From assembly GCA_030247885.1 (NCBI GenBank), contig JAPDRO010000015.1, positions 496,001-560,000 on the forward strand: a DNA stretch of 64,000 nucleotides, in the 5' to 3' direction. The DNA is from Taxawa tesnikishii (nom. ined.) (taxonomy: Eukaryota; Ascomycota; Dothideomycetes; Dothideales). This document shows, in pieces, positions 33,545 to 45,026 of this stretch; the first letter of the stretch is position 1; every line of letters begins with the position of its first letter. The position numbers were made by a program, and so were the translations under genes. The notes beneath the pieces are model-generated. The model saw only the letters and a list, made by a program, of their open reading frames with translations, was not told the origin of the DNA and made no database searches.

Positions 33545-36426
33545 ATGCATGCAGATGGCTTTCGGGTACCGGACAAGGGTGATGATGTGCGACAGCTAGA
33601 TAAAAACGCCTCCGACTCGGGCTTCTGTGGAGCTGCTACCACCACTGATGTAGATCAGAGGGAGTCTCAGAAGGTTTTCATACCTGACCTGTCTGCCCGC
33701 AAGTCCGCTGCCAGGGCTACTTCTGTACCGAATTTTTCGAGGGTTTTACCCAGAGCTCAGACACCCAGAGCGCAGACGCCGGTCGTCAGGATGGAACCCA
33801 GGAAACGTTTGTTCAGCTCTTCTAGCACCCTCAGGAATCCGTGCAAGTCCATGGATATAAAAAATGGAATGGTCAATCAAGGACCTACACCGACTGGGAC
33901 AGCCTTCGCCACGTAAGGAATCTATCCGTCTTGTGTGAGCGTATGTGCTGATATAAACACCAGGACACAGAGCTCTGGACAGCCGGTGGCGACTGTTTGA
34001 TCCACTTCTACAAGAAGGGCAGCTCTCGCAGGAGTCCATCTTTGAGGCTGTCTTTCGAGGAGATTAAGTCAAAGGAATGTGGCCCACTCTTCTCCATATG
34101 CTTCGTGCAGGATACTCCGGAGAGCGGATTGAGGTCTCCAACACCCGCCGGCAGTGACAACGAAGGGAGTAGTAGTAGCTATTCCGACAGCGAGTTCTCC
34201 TTCACGCTGGCCAACACGGCAAAGTTCGAGCTCTACATTCCCGCACCAGAGGACGCAATGCGAGAAGATGCCTACCGCTACCACATCACTAGCAGGAACT
34301 TCTTTGCCTGGATGTTCGACAAGCCGCTGGTCGGCACGACGTTAGGCAAAACTCTCATTGACCTGTTGGAACGTATGCTTGTCTTTCGTTCTGAGACCGC
34401 AGACAACGTTAAAGATCTTCTGGCCTACGCGGAGCGCCAGGGGTACCTTGAATTTTCCCACTCGCCCGACTACGCGACTGCGTTTCTCCAGTTCGCGGAG
34501 CACTTCCAACTCAGGGACTTGTGGATCGACGCTTTTGCACACTGTGTAGGCATGAACGACAGTCTCTGCCTCAGTGGCGAGTTTGACGGAGTAAGCCAAG
34601 TCACAAAGGCTCTCATAACCCGCGCATATCTGGAAATGGATCTTCACCTGGGTCGGATCACTCGGGCGTTAAGCAGTTTCCTCGAAGAAGAACTATCGTC
34701 AGCTTATTTGGGTCTCTCAAGTGGTGCTAGAGCGCACCTCGATCGTTTCCGAACCTTCCTCCATTGCTTCTACGTGGCCAAGTTCGGGTACTGGCCGCCA
34801 CCAGAGGGACTGATATTCAGCAAGTCGCTACTGCGCAGCATGTACTATGAGTTTCAGCAACTGTACGAGTACCTCGTCGACGCCGAGTCCTCCGATTCCA
34901 TGCAAAATCAAACTAGGCCGGCCAGCGGCGGCATCTGTGTGCTGCAGAACGTCAATGCATTCAACCAAAGGCACAGATACGAGCCCCTGCCGCATCCATT
35001 GCCACTGATCCCCGACCACGAGAGCAGAGTTTGGGGAACACAATCTCAGAAGGGCCTGCGAGCGTTCAAGCTAGGTACGAAGGCAACCAAGACGGTTGAG
35101 AAAGGCATGACGGCACGTGCAGCACTCGCCGCGGCAACCAATTCCAGCGACCCGGACATCATGAACTGCTCGCTCGTGCAGGATTACATGCAATTCGAAC
35201 GGGAGTGGGCCGCGAAGCAGGAGGAGAAGGTCTCAGTTTCGGATGCCAGGAAGGTCCGCTGGATCGTCGTCTACTGCATTTTCCAGATGCTCGCCAGCGT
35301 CACCAGAGCTCCGAAGGAAGTGCGAGATTCCGAAGGCCCCAGCTACCCACTCTGCTGTCTCATCACCGGCACGCCGCCTTGGGACAGTGCTAACAAACCC
35401 ACCGACACGCCCAAACTCCAACAGTTAACGAGCCTGCTGGGACCATTGACTGCCCCGGCAGAGATGGAGGAACGATCCGGTACTCCGCTGAGCATTCATC
35501 CGGACTGCGAGAAAGACGACTACTTCTCGCACAACCACCGCCGAACGGATTTCCACAATTCCCTCAAACCAGCGCCCCTCCGCATCAGCACCGCCGTCAG
35601 CGTCCCAATCTCCCGAAACCCTTCCTTTCGCTCCATGGGTAAGAGTGTCATGGATCACTTCTCCTTCCCTTCCCGCCGTAACTCCATCATGAGGACGCCC
35701 TCTCCGCTCCAATACAAACGAAACAGCTTCTGCGAAATCATGGTCCACGGATATGGAAACGGTCTCAACGCTGCGAGCATCCTACCCTCTACTTCAACCT
35801 CATCCACAGCATCCCCTGTATCCTCGTCTCTCAACCTTAATGATCGCAAACCCGCACCCCTAGATCCGAGAGCACTCTGCTCAATCAATACCAATCTAAA
35901 CCACATCCAGGAAGAGCAAGCACACACCCCAGTCCTCGACCCCCTCATGTTCTACCAGCCTTCTGATGACGTATCAGAAGGCGACCCTGACTCCCCAGAT
36001 CGCAACTCAATGAGCACTTCGGACCTCGATCTCGTCTCTCCAACTTCCTCTTCCCTCTTCTCCTACCACGATGACCTCACCGACACGAGTAGCGTCTTGG
36101 GCAGCAACCGCTCCAGTGGTGGGTTTGGCATGGGGAGGATCTACTCTATGGACCATGAGAGCGAATACACCTCCTCCCCTACCCTACCCAGCCCACTTTC
36201 CCGTAAATCGAGCGCGAATCCCATGACGGTCCACCACGTCCCCATCTCCAAGTTCTCACATGCGAAGCAGATTGATTCTGGGAAGAGCATCGGTGTGTTT
36301 GATTTCGGGCTTCAGGAGAAGGAGGAAGAGAAAGAGGAGAACAAGCCGGATTGGGCGCATAATGGGGTATTGGATATTGAAAGCGCGTTGGCTATGCTTC
36401 CTGCTACTATTCCTGCGCAAGCATAG
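33545..36426 (+). CDS. DUF8004-type fungal protein of unknown function (one frame break)
   Basis: Exons 33545-33912 and 33964-36426; total about 943 residues. The start is uncertain: ATG 33545 is the first in frame, but a further upstream exon is possible. After a polar N-terminus come GYKKWNGQSRTYTDWDSLRH and, across the intron, DTELWTAGGDCLIHFYKKG. The conserved core (about residues 175-450) holds KFELYIPAPEDAMREDAYRY, FAWMFDKPLVGTTLGKTLID, QGYLEFSHSPDYATAFLQFA and WIDAFAHCVGMND. It looks helical and cytoplasmic. A later segment, VRWIVVYCIFQMLASVTRAP, is also conserved, and the C-terminal third is Ser/Pro-rich and disordered. I match it to DUF8004 from memory. The frame shifts once, about 33820-33840, one base short. 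Confidence 0.8.
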
Positions 36427-37448
36427 CTTCCTAACCCTGACACGAGGGATTGGAGAAACGAGAAGGAGGAGCGAGAAAAAGAAAGAAGAAAGGAAGGAAG
36501 GCAGGCGGATTGCAATGATCTTTTAGTTGGATATACCCCGAAACGTTGTATGGTGGAATCAAATTTGTACGAGGGTCGGCTTGAGCGGAAATGAGGAGTT
36601 GAAAAGATACAACTGGCGTCGAGCAGCATGCACAGTATGATTACGGCCGGGTTATTATATTACGAACAACGAAATGAAATGACATGTAAACTCGATCTTG
36701 GCCACTCCTTACTTCTTGCATGCACCTGCCACGCTGCTACCATGTGTTTTGCTACTCATCTTAGTCGCCATCGCCGACCAGCCGTCCACCCCTACAGCAA
36801 GCGCACGTCTGCCGGTTGTCCTAACGAGATCTCCCAAAGGAACGCCTCTACGAAAACAATACAACACCTGGCTCTTCATCTTTGCCAACGTCTTCGAATC
36901 CCTCCCTACTTCTCGTAGCGCACGCACACATCGACGCCAACCCACAGCAAACCAGAAAAGTCGCAGATCTCCCGGCTCGGAAAGACCAGGTATATAGAAC
37001 CCCACCTGCAGCGGGAATCTGCGTTGGCTGGCTGCAAGTTCCAGTCACCGCTTGGCTTCCGAAGGATACAAGCAGCTGTGGTTGCATGGGGCGGAATGGC
37101 TCCAGTACGCTCTAACTGCTGCCCGCCTCCAAATCGCGTGGTTTCTCCGGATAGATGTGCGTCTTTCATTCACCTGTTTGCCTTCTTCCAACCGTCTCCG
37201 ACGCCGGGATGTGTGTGTGAGACGCGAGAGGTTCAACCCACCCCGGTTATCTTCGATCCGGCAATCGTCTGACCGTTCCCGTTGATGGGCAATCGTTTAC
37301 ACGTTAGTCTTCAGAAAGGAAATGAACCATGAACTACGCGAGCCATGTACATGAGACTTGGAGAGCGAATTGAGATGCATGTCAGACACGGATCTTCCCT
37401 TTGTTTTGTACGTCTGCCTGCACTAGTCTAGTCGTGTTTCTTCCCATT
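36427..37448. other. Intergenic, convergent 3' ends of DUF8004-type gene and COG1
   Basis: No gene supported. Confidence 0.6.
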
Positions 37449-39822
37449 TCAGTGATTTGCAAGCACACCAAAGAACAAGTAGGTTCTTTTGTAATACTCC
37501 AGCGCGCTCTTCCTCACGCGCTCGAGAGCTGCATCCTCCATTTCTGCACGCTTCTTCAGATCTTCCGTCGCCTTCTCCAATCCTGCTTGCCCACCCTCTT
37601 CACTCTTCCTCAGGATGTTGGAGAGATAGCAGATGTCGAAAAGCATCTGCACCCACACCGCCCTTTGCTCTTCCGCGCCGTTTGTATCTCCCGCGTCACC
37701 GGCAGTCTCGGCTTGGTCTTCCGCTGCTCCGATTGTATCGCTATCGTCCCCGCCAACCCCATTGATCTCAGAACCACTCGTGGCAATAGTGGCACTCCCA
37801 CCCTTCGCAGTCACCACTTCGTTCAAAGGCTGAGAGATCTTGTCAATCAGTTTCCCTTTGAGGTTATCCAGAGCAGACCGCGTCCACAGGTCGCCGCCTG
37901 CCGACTCCATACGCCTCGAAATATCTCGGACATAGCGGAAACAGGAGGGCGAAGGCTGAACCGGTAACGGTGGCGTTCCCTCCCATAACGCTACAGCTGG
38001 ACGCTCAGGTTGGCGGTACAAGGATGACTGCCGCATAATGTGCAGCGCCAGGACGTCATGCAGCGAGGAGAGTAGGTTAGATGGCGTATGCGGTTGTGAG
38101 CCGTGGGAGGAAGTTGATGATGATGATGATGACGATGTCCGCGGCATTGCGCGATAGCGTTGCGTCACCTCACGCAGCAGGCGGAGGAGAAAGATAGCTC
38201 TGTGACCTGTATCCGTGTCCACGTCTCCTTCTTCCAACTTGTCAATCTCCTCGTTCATACGCTCCAGAAACTTTTCACGAGCTGCTTCGCTCGATGACCG
38301 CAGAGTTTCTTCCAAGCTATCCGGGTCTTCCCGACTCAGCATTTCCTGCGGCGCGTCGAGATCCAAATCATCTTCGTCCACGTCGAAGTCGTCGTCCCAG
38401 CGCTCATCCCGTAGGCTTTTGACAAGGGAACCGAGTTCCGCGATCCCGGTGAACCATCCGTCAAGGGCATCGCTCGCTGCTCGGAGCCGGTCGTCTTTCC
38501 CTAGAGCACCGCTCGCGACACGTTGGCGGAACGCTACTGCGCCGCGCTGCAGATCCATCTCCCCTATGTCTGGGTTCCACAGATCCGTAGGATGAGAGTT
38601 ACCCGGAGTCCGACGGGTTGTGTTCAAGATCGAGTCGATGATGGCGTTAAGGGTATCTGCTCTAGAAGCGGCAAGGCCGCTTAGACTGGACATGAAGCAA
38701 GTCCGCAGTTCTTGCACCAGTGCAGAATGATCCAGTCCTGCCGTCTTACAATCCACTGCGAGTGCCTGCCGCAGCGTTCTCGTGCGCAACTCTACCAACA
38801 CAACCGGCGATGAGATGGTACTGAGCAGCCGCTCGATGCCGCCGATCAGCGTGCGCGTCGCTTCTTTCCCCAAGGCCTCAAGACATCCAGGGCTTGGTCG
38901 GTCTGCAGCTGGTCGTGTCGCGGCCACGGCGTGTAGTTCCTCACGCTCTCGGAGATCCAACGCCCGTGCAGATCCAGGTCCAGCTCCGGAATACCACGGA
39001 TCTGCGCGTCGCGTAGCAATGGAAACTCCTTCAGATGCGCGAGCAGATTTGATAATTGCTTGGGAAGGCCGTCTGCGCATCCTTGAGCGTGACGACCAAG
39101 AGATCAAGCGCCGTGTGAATATCGTCAGAGGTCATGTTTTCAGCGAGGGAGTGGATTGCTTGCAAGCGAACGCGCAGGAAGTGCCGAAGCACGTCTGTAG
39201 GCGTAGAGCTCGTGGCCAGCGAGTACGCCACCAAGGTTTCCGCCAAGCCTGAATTGCTCGTGGTACTTGCAAGATGTCTGTCGACGTGATTCAACAGCTT
39301 CTTCCTGAGCGAGGCCAGTTTCGTCCTCAGGCTGTTGAGTAATGGCGGCGCATCGGGTGACTCGGAGGCGCTTTTGTGCAGCAGTCGAGCCAGAACGAGT
39401 AGCTTGGCTGCCAGCAATGCAGACTCGTGTCGTTTCGTGAATCGCGCAGCTGCATCCATACAGTTCTGCAGCAGGGCCAGCGTAGAGGCCAATCCCCTCA
39501 CCTTGGCCTTCTGCTCCCGTTGCAATCGCGCCATCCGGGCGTGGCCGAGAGATATGCGCTCTACAGCCCTGGCATTGCACTTCTTGCCCATGTCGCTGAG
39601 GTGAGTCTCGGTATGCTGCATCGCATCGTCCATGTGGATGATTCGGTCGGCGGTTCCGAGGAGATCGCGGTAACTGGTCCCGACGAGGCTGCGTAGCTTT
39701 GAGCGGTTCTCATTGATGTTGCCACGGAGCTGTTGCTCCAGGCGCCGCACGACTGGCACGGGGTATTGGAAGGCATCTTCCCAGGTTTTGAAGTCGCGTG
39801 GGTCTGGAGCCTGGACGGCCAT
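37449..39822 (-). CDS. COG1: Cog1, conserved oligomeric Golgi complex subunit 1 (frame broken twice)
   Basis: Subunit of the COG tether for retrograde vesicles within the Golgi. It starts MAVQAPDPRDFKTWEDAFQY, then VVRRLEQQLRGNINENRSKL and SLVGTSYRDLLGTADRIIHM: the Vps51/Cog1 N-terminal coiled coil. The helical rod continues through SNLLAHLKEFPLLRDAQIRG, LGKEATRTLIGGIERLL and an acidic stretch DDDFDVDEDDLDLDAPQEM. It ends RKSALEYYKRTYLFFGVLAN. About 791 residues, no intron. The frame changes at 39062-39064 and about 38878-38886. Both equal one lost base and conserved sequence resumes directly. A (GAT)n run near 38115-38135 encodes a Ser stretch. The gene is probably intact in the organism. 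Confidence 0.92.
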
Positions 39823-40362
39823 GGTTGTTGTATCTGTCGGAGGTGATGGGATTGTTGTGGCTTAGGTTCAGGAGCGTTTTACGCTCGTGCGCGGTTGATG
39901 AGCGAGGAGCACGCCAACGAGGGCGGTATTCCGTACTCTTCGTGTGTACAATACAACACGACCCCGGGGTTTTCGTGCAACGGCGCGATGGGAATATGTG
40001 CACCGCGGCGTGACTACTCGCACGCTGTACACATCATCTCTTGCGCCTGACACGGTCAAGGTCAGTTGTGAGTAGAGTCGTGTGATGTGTAATCACTGGC
40101 ACAGTGACAGTGATGCATGTGACCATGTAACCATGTAGCTTGACGTCTGCATGTGTATATATATGTATACATGCCTTTGTTTACCGCCAAGCCTTCCCAC
40201 TTGTTGACCGACTTATACGTCTCGAGCCCACAGCCCAGCTCCTGCACCTACACCTACACAACACCCACACAGCACCCGTCGCGTTCAATCCGGATTGAAC
40301 TGATGTGCCTAATCACCTCGCGTCTTTGAGGATACCGGTATCCTTTCCCATCCCGTAACACA
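39823..40362. promoter_or_regulatory. Divergent promoter region, COG1 and F-box-like gene
   Basis: 540 bp between two start codons. A TATA-rich run (GTATATATATGTATAC) at 40155-40170 lies about 195 bp before the plus-strand gene. Confidence 0.45.
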
Positions 40363-41288
40363 ATGGCCGGCCCAACCTTCCTAGACCTCCCGCTCGAGCT
40401 CCGCCTGCTCATCTACAGCTACGCCCTCTCCACGCCCTCCGCCTACACAATCAGCACCGCCCAGCTACACGGCACTTACCCCGCCATCCTTGATCGCCTA
40501 TATGGCGCCTCGCGCTCTCCCTCCCCGGTCTTCCCTCCAACACCGAACCCGTCATCTTGTCCGGCTACTCCGCCCACCTTCTCTCCATCACCGACCCCGC
40601 GCGTCTCCAGCTCTCGCAAGCGCGCAACCCAGAACCCTACCTCAACCCCGACTTCCAGCCCACCATCACATCCCTCGGACTGGTGAGCAGACAGATAGCA
40701 GCCGAGCTGCGCGAGCAGATTCAATTCGAGCACGACACCCACCGCAGCGCGCACCTCTTCACCAGCTTCCCACTCGGTTTGCACGTCCTCGGGACGCTGT
40801 GTCCATACATCCTCCGCCAGGCGCGCAGCGTGCACGTCGCCGGATCCTGGGTCAGCAAAAAGCACTACAGCTACGGCACACCGGCGGGCCACTCCGTCTG
40901 CAGCCACACGCCGCACCTGCCCTCCGTCGCCCAGCTCACCGCGCTCGTGACCGCGATCCTGGGCCCGAGCCCGCTCTTCCCCAACGTCGAGAGGTTGGAA
41001 ATGAGAATCTACTACCCGCACGAGGACGCGTACGCGAGCGTATGGAGCGACGACGAGAGTCCCGTCGTGGTCGCGCTGAGGAACATTTGGGGTGCCGAGG
41101 TTGACTTGGAGGTTTGTAGGGGACAGAAGGGGACGGGCGTGTGTTTGGCGGCGAGGAAGAGTGGGGACGGGAGCAGGAAGGTGAGTACGGTCTGGAAGAG
41201 GTTGGTTGAGGGCAAAGGGGTGAGAAGAAGTGTGGGGAGTGGGTTGTTGATGATACGTGGCCCGTTGCGAGGGAGGAGGGGTGGGTAG
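40363..41288 (+). CDS. F-box-like/2EXR-like fungal protein (one frame break)
   Basis: The N-terminus TFLDLPLELRLLIYSYAL is the F-box-like or 2EXR-like helix common in expanded fungal families. The rest (SGYSAHLLSITDPARLQLSQ, LVSRQIAAELREQIQFEH, LRQARSVHVAG, NVERLEMRIYYPHED) fits the conserved body of such proteins, which usually lack a defined substrate. About 308 residues. The frame shifts once around 40515-40545, one base short, in C-rich sequence. A GTGAGT after SRK near 41180 could be a splice donor, so the last 35 residues are uncertain. Adaptor or ubiquitin-ligase function is only inference. Confidence 0.7.
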
Positions 41289-41913
41289 GGATGGTGGGGG
41301 AGGGTGGTGTTCTCCTGAGACAGACATGGCATGCTGGAATGCAATGAATGGAGATGGTCGGGGTTTGTAGTGGCGATTTGGAAGAGGACGAGGGACGCGC
41401 AAACGTGTACGAGACATTGGATAGGACACTGGCGGTGCCAGACGCATGCATACGGCGTTACGACGGTACGACACGGTTTGGTCAGGCGTTTTGAGAAACA
41501 GAACATGCTAATGGAGGGGTTGCATTTCCGGCTCAGGAAGCCTGTACATACGTGGGAGGTGCTGCACATATGGTTATCCTACGGACACACGAACACAACT
41601 CCCAGGGATAGACACAATATCGTCAAGAGCGTTGATTGTTCCAATCCTCACATCGTATGAATCCTCCTCGGAACCGCCTAGTAAAGCAAGGGTTGGCGTG
41701 ACAGTGAATCCCCAACATGCTTCAGTTTGCGCAGTACGTGTGAGCGGCCAAACTTGCGCGAGTCTGCTGGACGCGGCGATGTCGACAAAAAAACGCGTTG
41801 GTATTGAAGCACTGAGCAATCAGCCTGTCTATCCAATACAACCACCCACCTCATCTCTCCCACACTCCGGTCATCAGAGTCTTTACAAAGTTCCTCCTTC
41901 CCACCAAGGCCCC
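41289..41913. other. Intergenic, convergent 3' ends
   Basis: Nothing recognised. Confidence 0.6.
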
Positions 41914-43443
41914 CTACATCGGGAACTTTGCCGAACTTCCCTCCCTACCCACCAAAGCTCTCAGCACGCCTCCCTGCTGGAACCAGATGATCCCAACATT
42001 AGGCTGACCAGGCAAGCTATCCTCCCCAAAGAATCCATTGCTAAAACTGATTCTGTCTCCATCCTGTGCCTCGGCGTACATCTCGTCCCAGATGCTTTCA
42101 TCGTCGATCTCAGAGGCGCCCCACGTGACATCGATGATGGTGAAACTGCCGCTCTGGCTCGAATAGCCGGGGACGGGAGACGAGGCGGGTTGAGAGGCGG
42201 TATTGATGGTGTAGACGCCGGTGTTTTGGGCGGCGACAAAGGTGTAGGTTGTTGTGATCGGGCCGGAGGAGGAGGAGGAGGAGGAGGAGGTGGTGGTGGT
42301 GGTGGTGATAGAGTAGAGGATAGATAGCGTTTTGGTGACGCCGGACCAGGGATTCCCGAAGAGGGAGTCAAGGTTGGAGGTGTCGATGACCAAGGTGCCG
42401 GACTGGAGGAATGCGGCGCGTGCGAGGGCGGTGACGTTGCTGTCGGCGTAGTAGGCGGAGAGGATATTGATGGTTGCGCCTGTGGAGGACGAGGAGGATG
42501 GTGTGGATGAAGAAGAGCCGCTTGACGAGGATACGGTCTTGGTGGCGGACCAGACGTAGGATATTGCGACGCCAGGGTTGAGTGCGGACTTGAGGTAGCA
42601 TACCGGTGCAACGTACGAGACATCCACACAGCCGCTGGTGGAGTCGCATGCGTCAATGCATGCGGAGAAGGAGCTCGTCTGCATAGATGACATATCACCG
42701 CCTGCATAATCAATTCCGCAGCCGATATTGTAAGTACCACCATTGGCTGCAATGTGCGTGGTGCCGTTGCTGGCATTGTTGTCGCAAGTAAGGGCAGCCT
42801 GAGCGGCAGCAATCTGAGAAAACGCCTTGGGCATGACAGCAGACTGGACGGAGGAGGTTGAAGCACTGCGACCGACGGCTCTTTTCAGATAGCAGTTGTT
42901 TACTGTGAACGAGACAGCGACGCAACCGGCTTTGTCGACACAGGCAAGGAGGCAGGACTGAAAGTCGGACGCGGAAGTTGAGCCCATGTCACCAACGCCT
43001 GGAAAGTCTGTATTACATAGCAGGTGGAACTGCTCGTCGTAGGCGATAATGGTGGTGTCGTTGCCGGAGTTGTTGATGCAGTAAGCCGGCTTTGGAATGG
43101 CGGTGCTGAATACGGCGGTCCAGACATTCGCATTGGGAACGGGTGTGGTGAGCGTGTTTTTAAGGTAACACTGACCGGCGACATACGAGACATCCACGCA
43201 GCCGGTGGCCGAGTGACAGGTTTGGATGCATTGCTCGAAGGTAGAGGTGGTGACAACACCCATATCCCCGCCGGCATAATCGACGCCACAAAGGATAGTA
43301 TAGCTTGCTGTGCCGGCTTGGTATGTTGTGCCGTTACTTGTATTTCCGACGCAGCTAAGCGCCGATGCCGTGCTGCTGGCCTGCGGAATAGGGCCCGCAT
43401 TAGCGGCATAGGCGAAGAGAAGACCGGTAAGAAGCTTTGACAT
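41914..43443 (-). CDS. Secreted protein with three PAN/Apple-like domains and a duplicated C-terminal module
   Basis: Single exon, 509 residues, whole. Signal peptide MSKLLTGLLFAYAANA. Three PAN/Apple-like domains follow at about residues 30-115, 118-205 and 217-305. Each has the spacing C..YxI.CG.DY.GGDM...F..CI..C....GCV.VSY....CYLK. PAN domains bind protein or carbohydrate. A Ser-rich linker leads to two related segments. One contains INILSAYYADSNV and SLFGNPWSGVTKTLSILYS; the other contains FTIIDVTWGASEI and GFFGEDSLPG with VGIIWFQQGG. They look like copies of one beta-rich module of about 70 residues that I cannot name. No GPI signal. GGA/GGT repeats (about 42264-42305, plus strand) encode the Ser and Thr runs between the copies. 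Its role is likely extracellular adhesion or ligand binding (inference). Confidence 0.85.
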   Translation of the reverse strand: MSKLLTGLLFAYAANAGPIPQASSTASALSCVGNTSNGTTYQAGTASYTILCGVDYAGGDMGVVTTSTFEQCIQTCHSATGCVDVSYVAGQCYLKNTLTTPVPNANVWTAVFSTAIPKPAYCINNSGNDTTIIAYDEQFHLLCNTDFPGVGDMGSTSASDFQSCLLACVDKAGCVAVSFTVNNCYLKRAVGRSASTSSVQSAVMPKAFSQIAAAQAALTCDNNASNGTTHIAANGGTYNIGCGIDYAGGDMSSMQTSSFSACIDACDSTSGCVDVSYVAPVCYLKSALNPGVAISYVWSATKTVSSSSGSSSSTPSSSSSTGATINILSAYYADSNVTALARAAFLQSGTLVIDTSNLDSLFGNPWSGVTKTLSILYSITTTTTTSSSSSSSSGPITTTYTFVAAQNTGVYTINTASQPASSPVPGYSSQSGSFTIIDVTWGASEIDDESIWDEMYAEAQDGDRISFSNGFFGEDSLPGQPNVGIIWFQQGGVLRALVGREGSSAKFPM

Positions 43444-45026
43444 TATGGCGGAAGAGTAAGGGAGAGAGATGCGAGGGACGGTGTACTCGAGGGAGGACTG
43501 CCTGCCAGAGAAAGACAAAGATTAAATAGAGAGTGACTGTTTATATACAAAGGAATGCAATGGCATGGATGTGAAGGAGAGTAGATTGCTGACTCTGTGA
43601 ACGAGACGCCATGCAGCACCTTTTGTATACCATGACCGACCTTGCTTTGTGAGACAAATATTTGGCAGCACACTGTGGCTGCTCTATCGGACTTCCCGGT
43701 TATGATGGTTTCAGAACGTTTATCGGAGTAGGTCAAGAAGCTTCGCGCGCCATAGTGATTCTCGAATAAAGAAGTGCGGCCCGGGACGCTTGCGGCTATG
43801 GACCACGAGTTTGACTTGGCCAGACTTCAAGCCAGTTGAACCAAAAAGCCCGAGCAGGGTCTCTTATGTGCTAGCAGTCCCAAAGGGACTTCTGCTAGGG
43901 TAAATAAGCCAACAGTACGGTTGTGACGGACGTATATAGAATCACGTCCTCCCTCTCTTTGCTTCATTGGGGGCGGAAGAAGCCGAACTCCAAGTTACTG
44001 AGCAAAGCGTGGGCTGGGACCGTTGGAGACGTTTTCGAGCGATCCAGCACGCCAACCGTGCAACTCTGTGATGCCAACGCCCCGTAGTCGTCGTGAAGCG
44101 TAGTGTTCGACACGTTCTTTGTTCCAGCAAGGTCAATATCGACGCGCTTCGCAAAGAACTTCGTGCTGGGATGAGTATAGCACTAGAGATGGAGCCAGAA
44201 CTTATGCATCTTTGTAGGAAGCTTTCCGGAGAAATCCAGTCGTGATGCTTGGCAACGTTGTATAGCAAGGAACCATCGTTGAGCAGTGAAGGTTTTCGTA
44301 TGTCTTATGTTCGTCGGCGGTCTAACGTGCGGTTCGAGGTGTTTGTAGTTCGGGAAATGGTTGCCCGTATCCGTCTAGCTTTGAGATGCCTAACAGATCG
44401 GGGGAGCTTCGACGTTGCGCGGAATTGTCCTTTTGAAAGTTCTTGCTGCTGGCGCGTTCTTCACGCCCGCTTCATTGCCCTGCGTAGCTGTGATCAAAGC
44501 AGAGAGTTGCCGGCACCCTAGAGCCTACCGCTCGTGTCAGCGTAGGCTCGTAGGAGATGCCTACAGCTTGCTCTTCCTCGTCAGATCTACCTCGCTCGAA
44601 CAGAAGTGAAGGTCCCGCGCGTGCTGTTCTCTAATTTCCCGTCATATTTAAATCGCATGGGCTTGATGTTGTGCTCCGACTTCCCACTTCACGACCTCCA
44701 TCAGCAGATCAGCCATAAGTTGGTCTATGAAGGAGGAGGGTAAACATTGTCGGGAAGACGATCTTGAACTGCGATAGCCAAAAAGTTGTCAAGAAGCAAC
44801 ATCAAGTCATACACCCTATAAATTCTCTGCTCGTGCGGTTGATGTCCTAGACTTGTAAATGGACGTTGTGAGAGTAGGGGTTGTTCCCTGAGTTGCTGTG
44901 CTACATGCATATATATGTAGTATATTTATAGAATCAACAGCGTTGATGACTTCACGTCTTGGCGCGGCTCAAAATGTACCTGCAGCTCCAAGTCTTCTAC
45001 ACACAGTCCCACTTTAAGCTTTCTCT
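43444..45026. other. Intergenic, divergent between PAN-protein gene and CYC2
   Basis: A TATA-like element (TTGTATATAA read on minus) at 43541-43550 is about 100 bp upstream of the PAN-protein ATG. An AT-rich run (CATATATATGTAGTATATTTATAG) lies at about 44907-44930 ahead of CYC2. No gene is seen in between. Confidence 0.5.
43541..43550 (-). promoter_or_regulatory. TATA-like element of the PAN-protein gene
   Basis: TTGTATATAA on the minus strand, about 100 bp before the ATG at 43443, a normal position for a strongly expressed fungal secreted-protein gene. Confidence 0.5.

Noticed and set aside
42264-42310. GGA/GGT microsatellite as an independent repeat feature
   Set aside because: It is in frame and simply encodes Ser and Thr runs in the PAN-protein linker.
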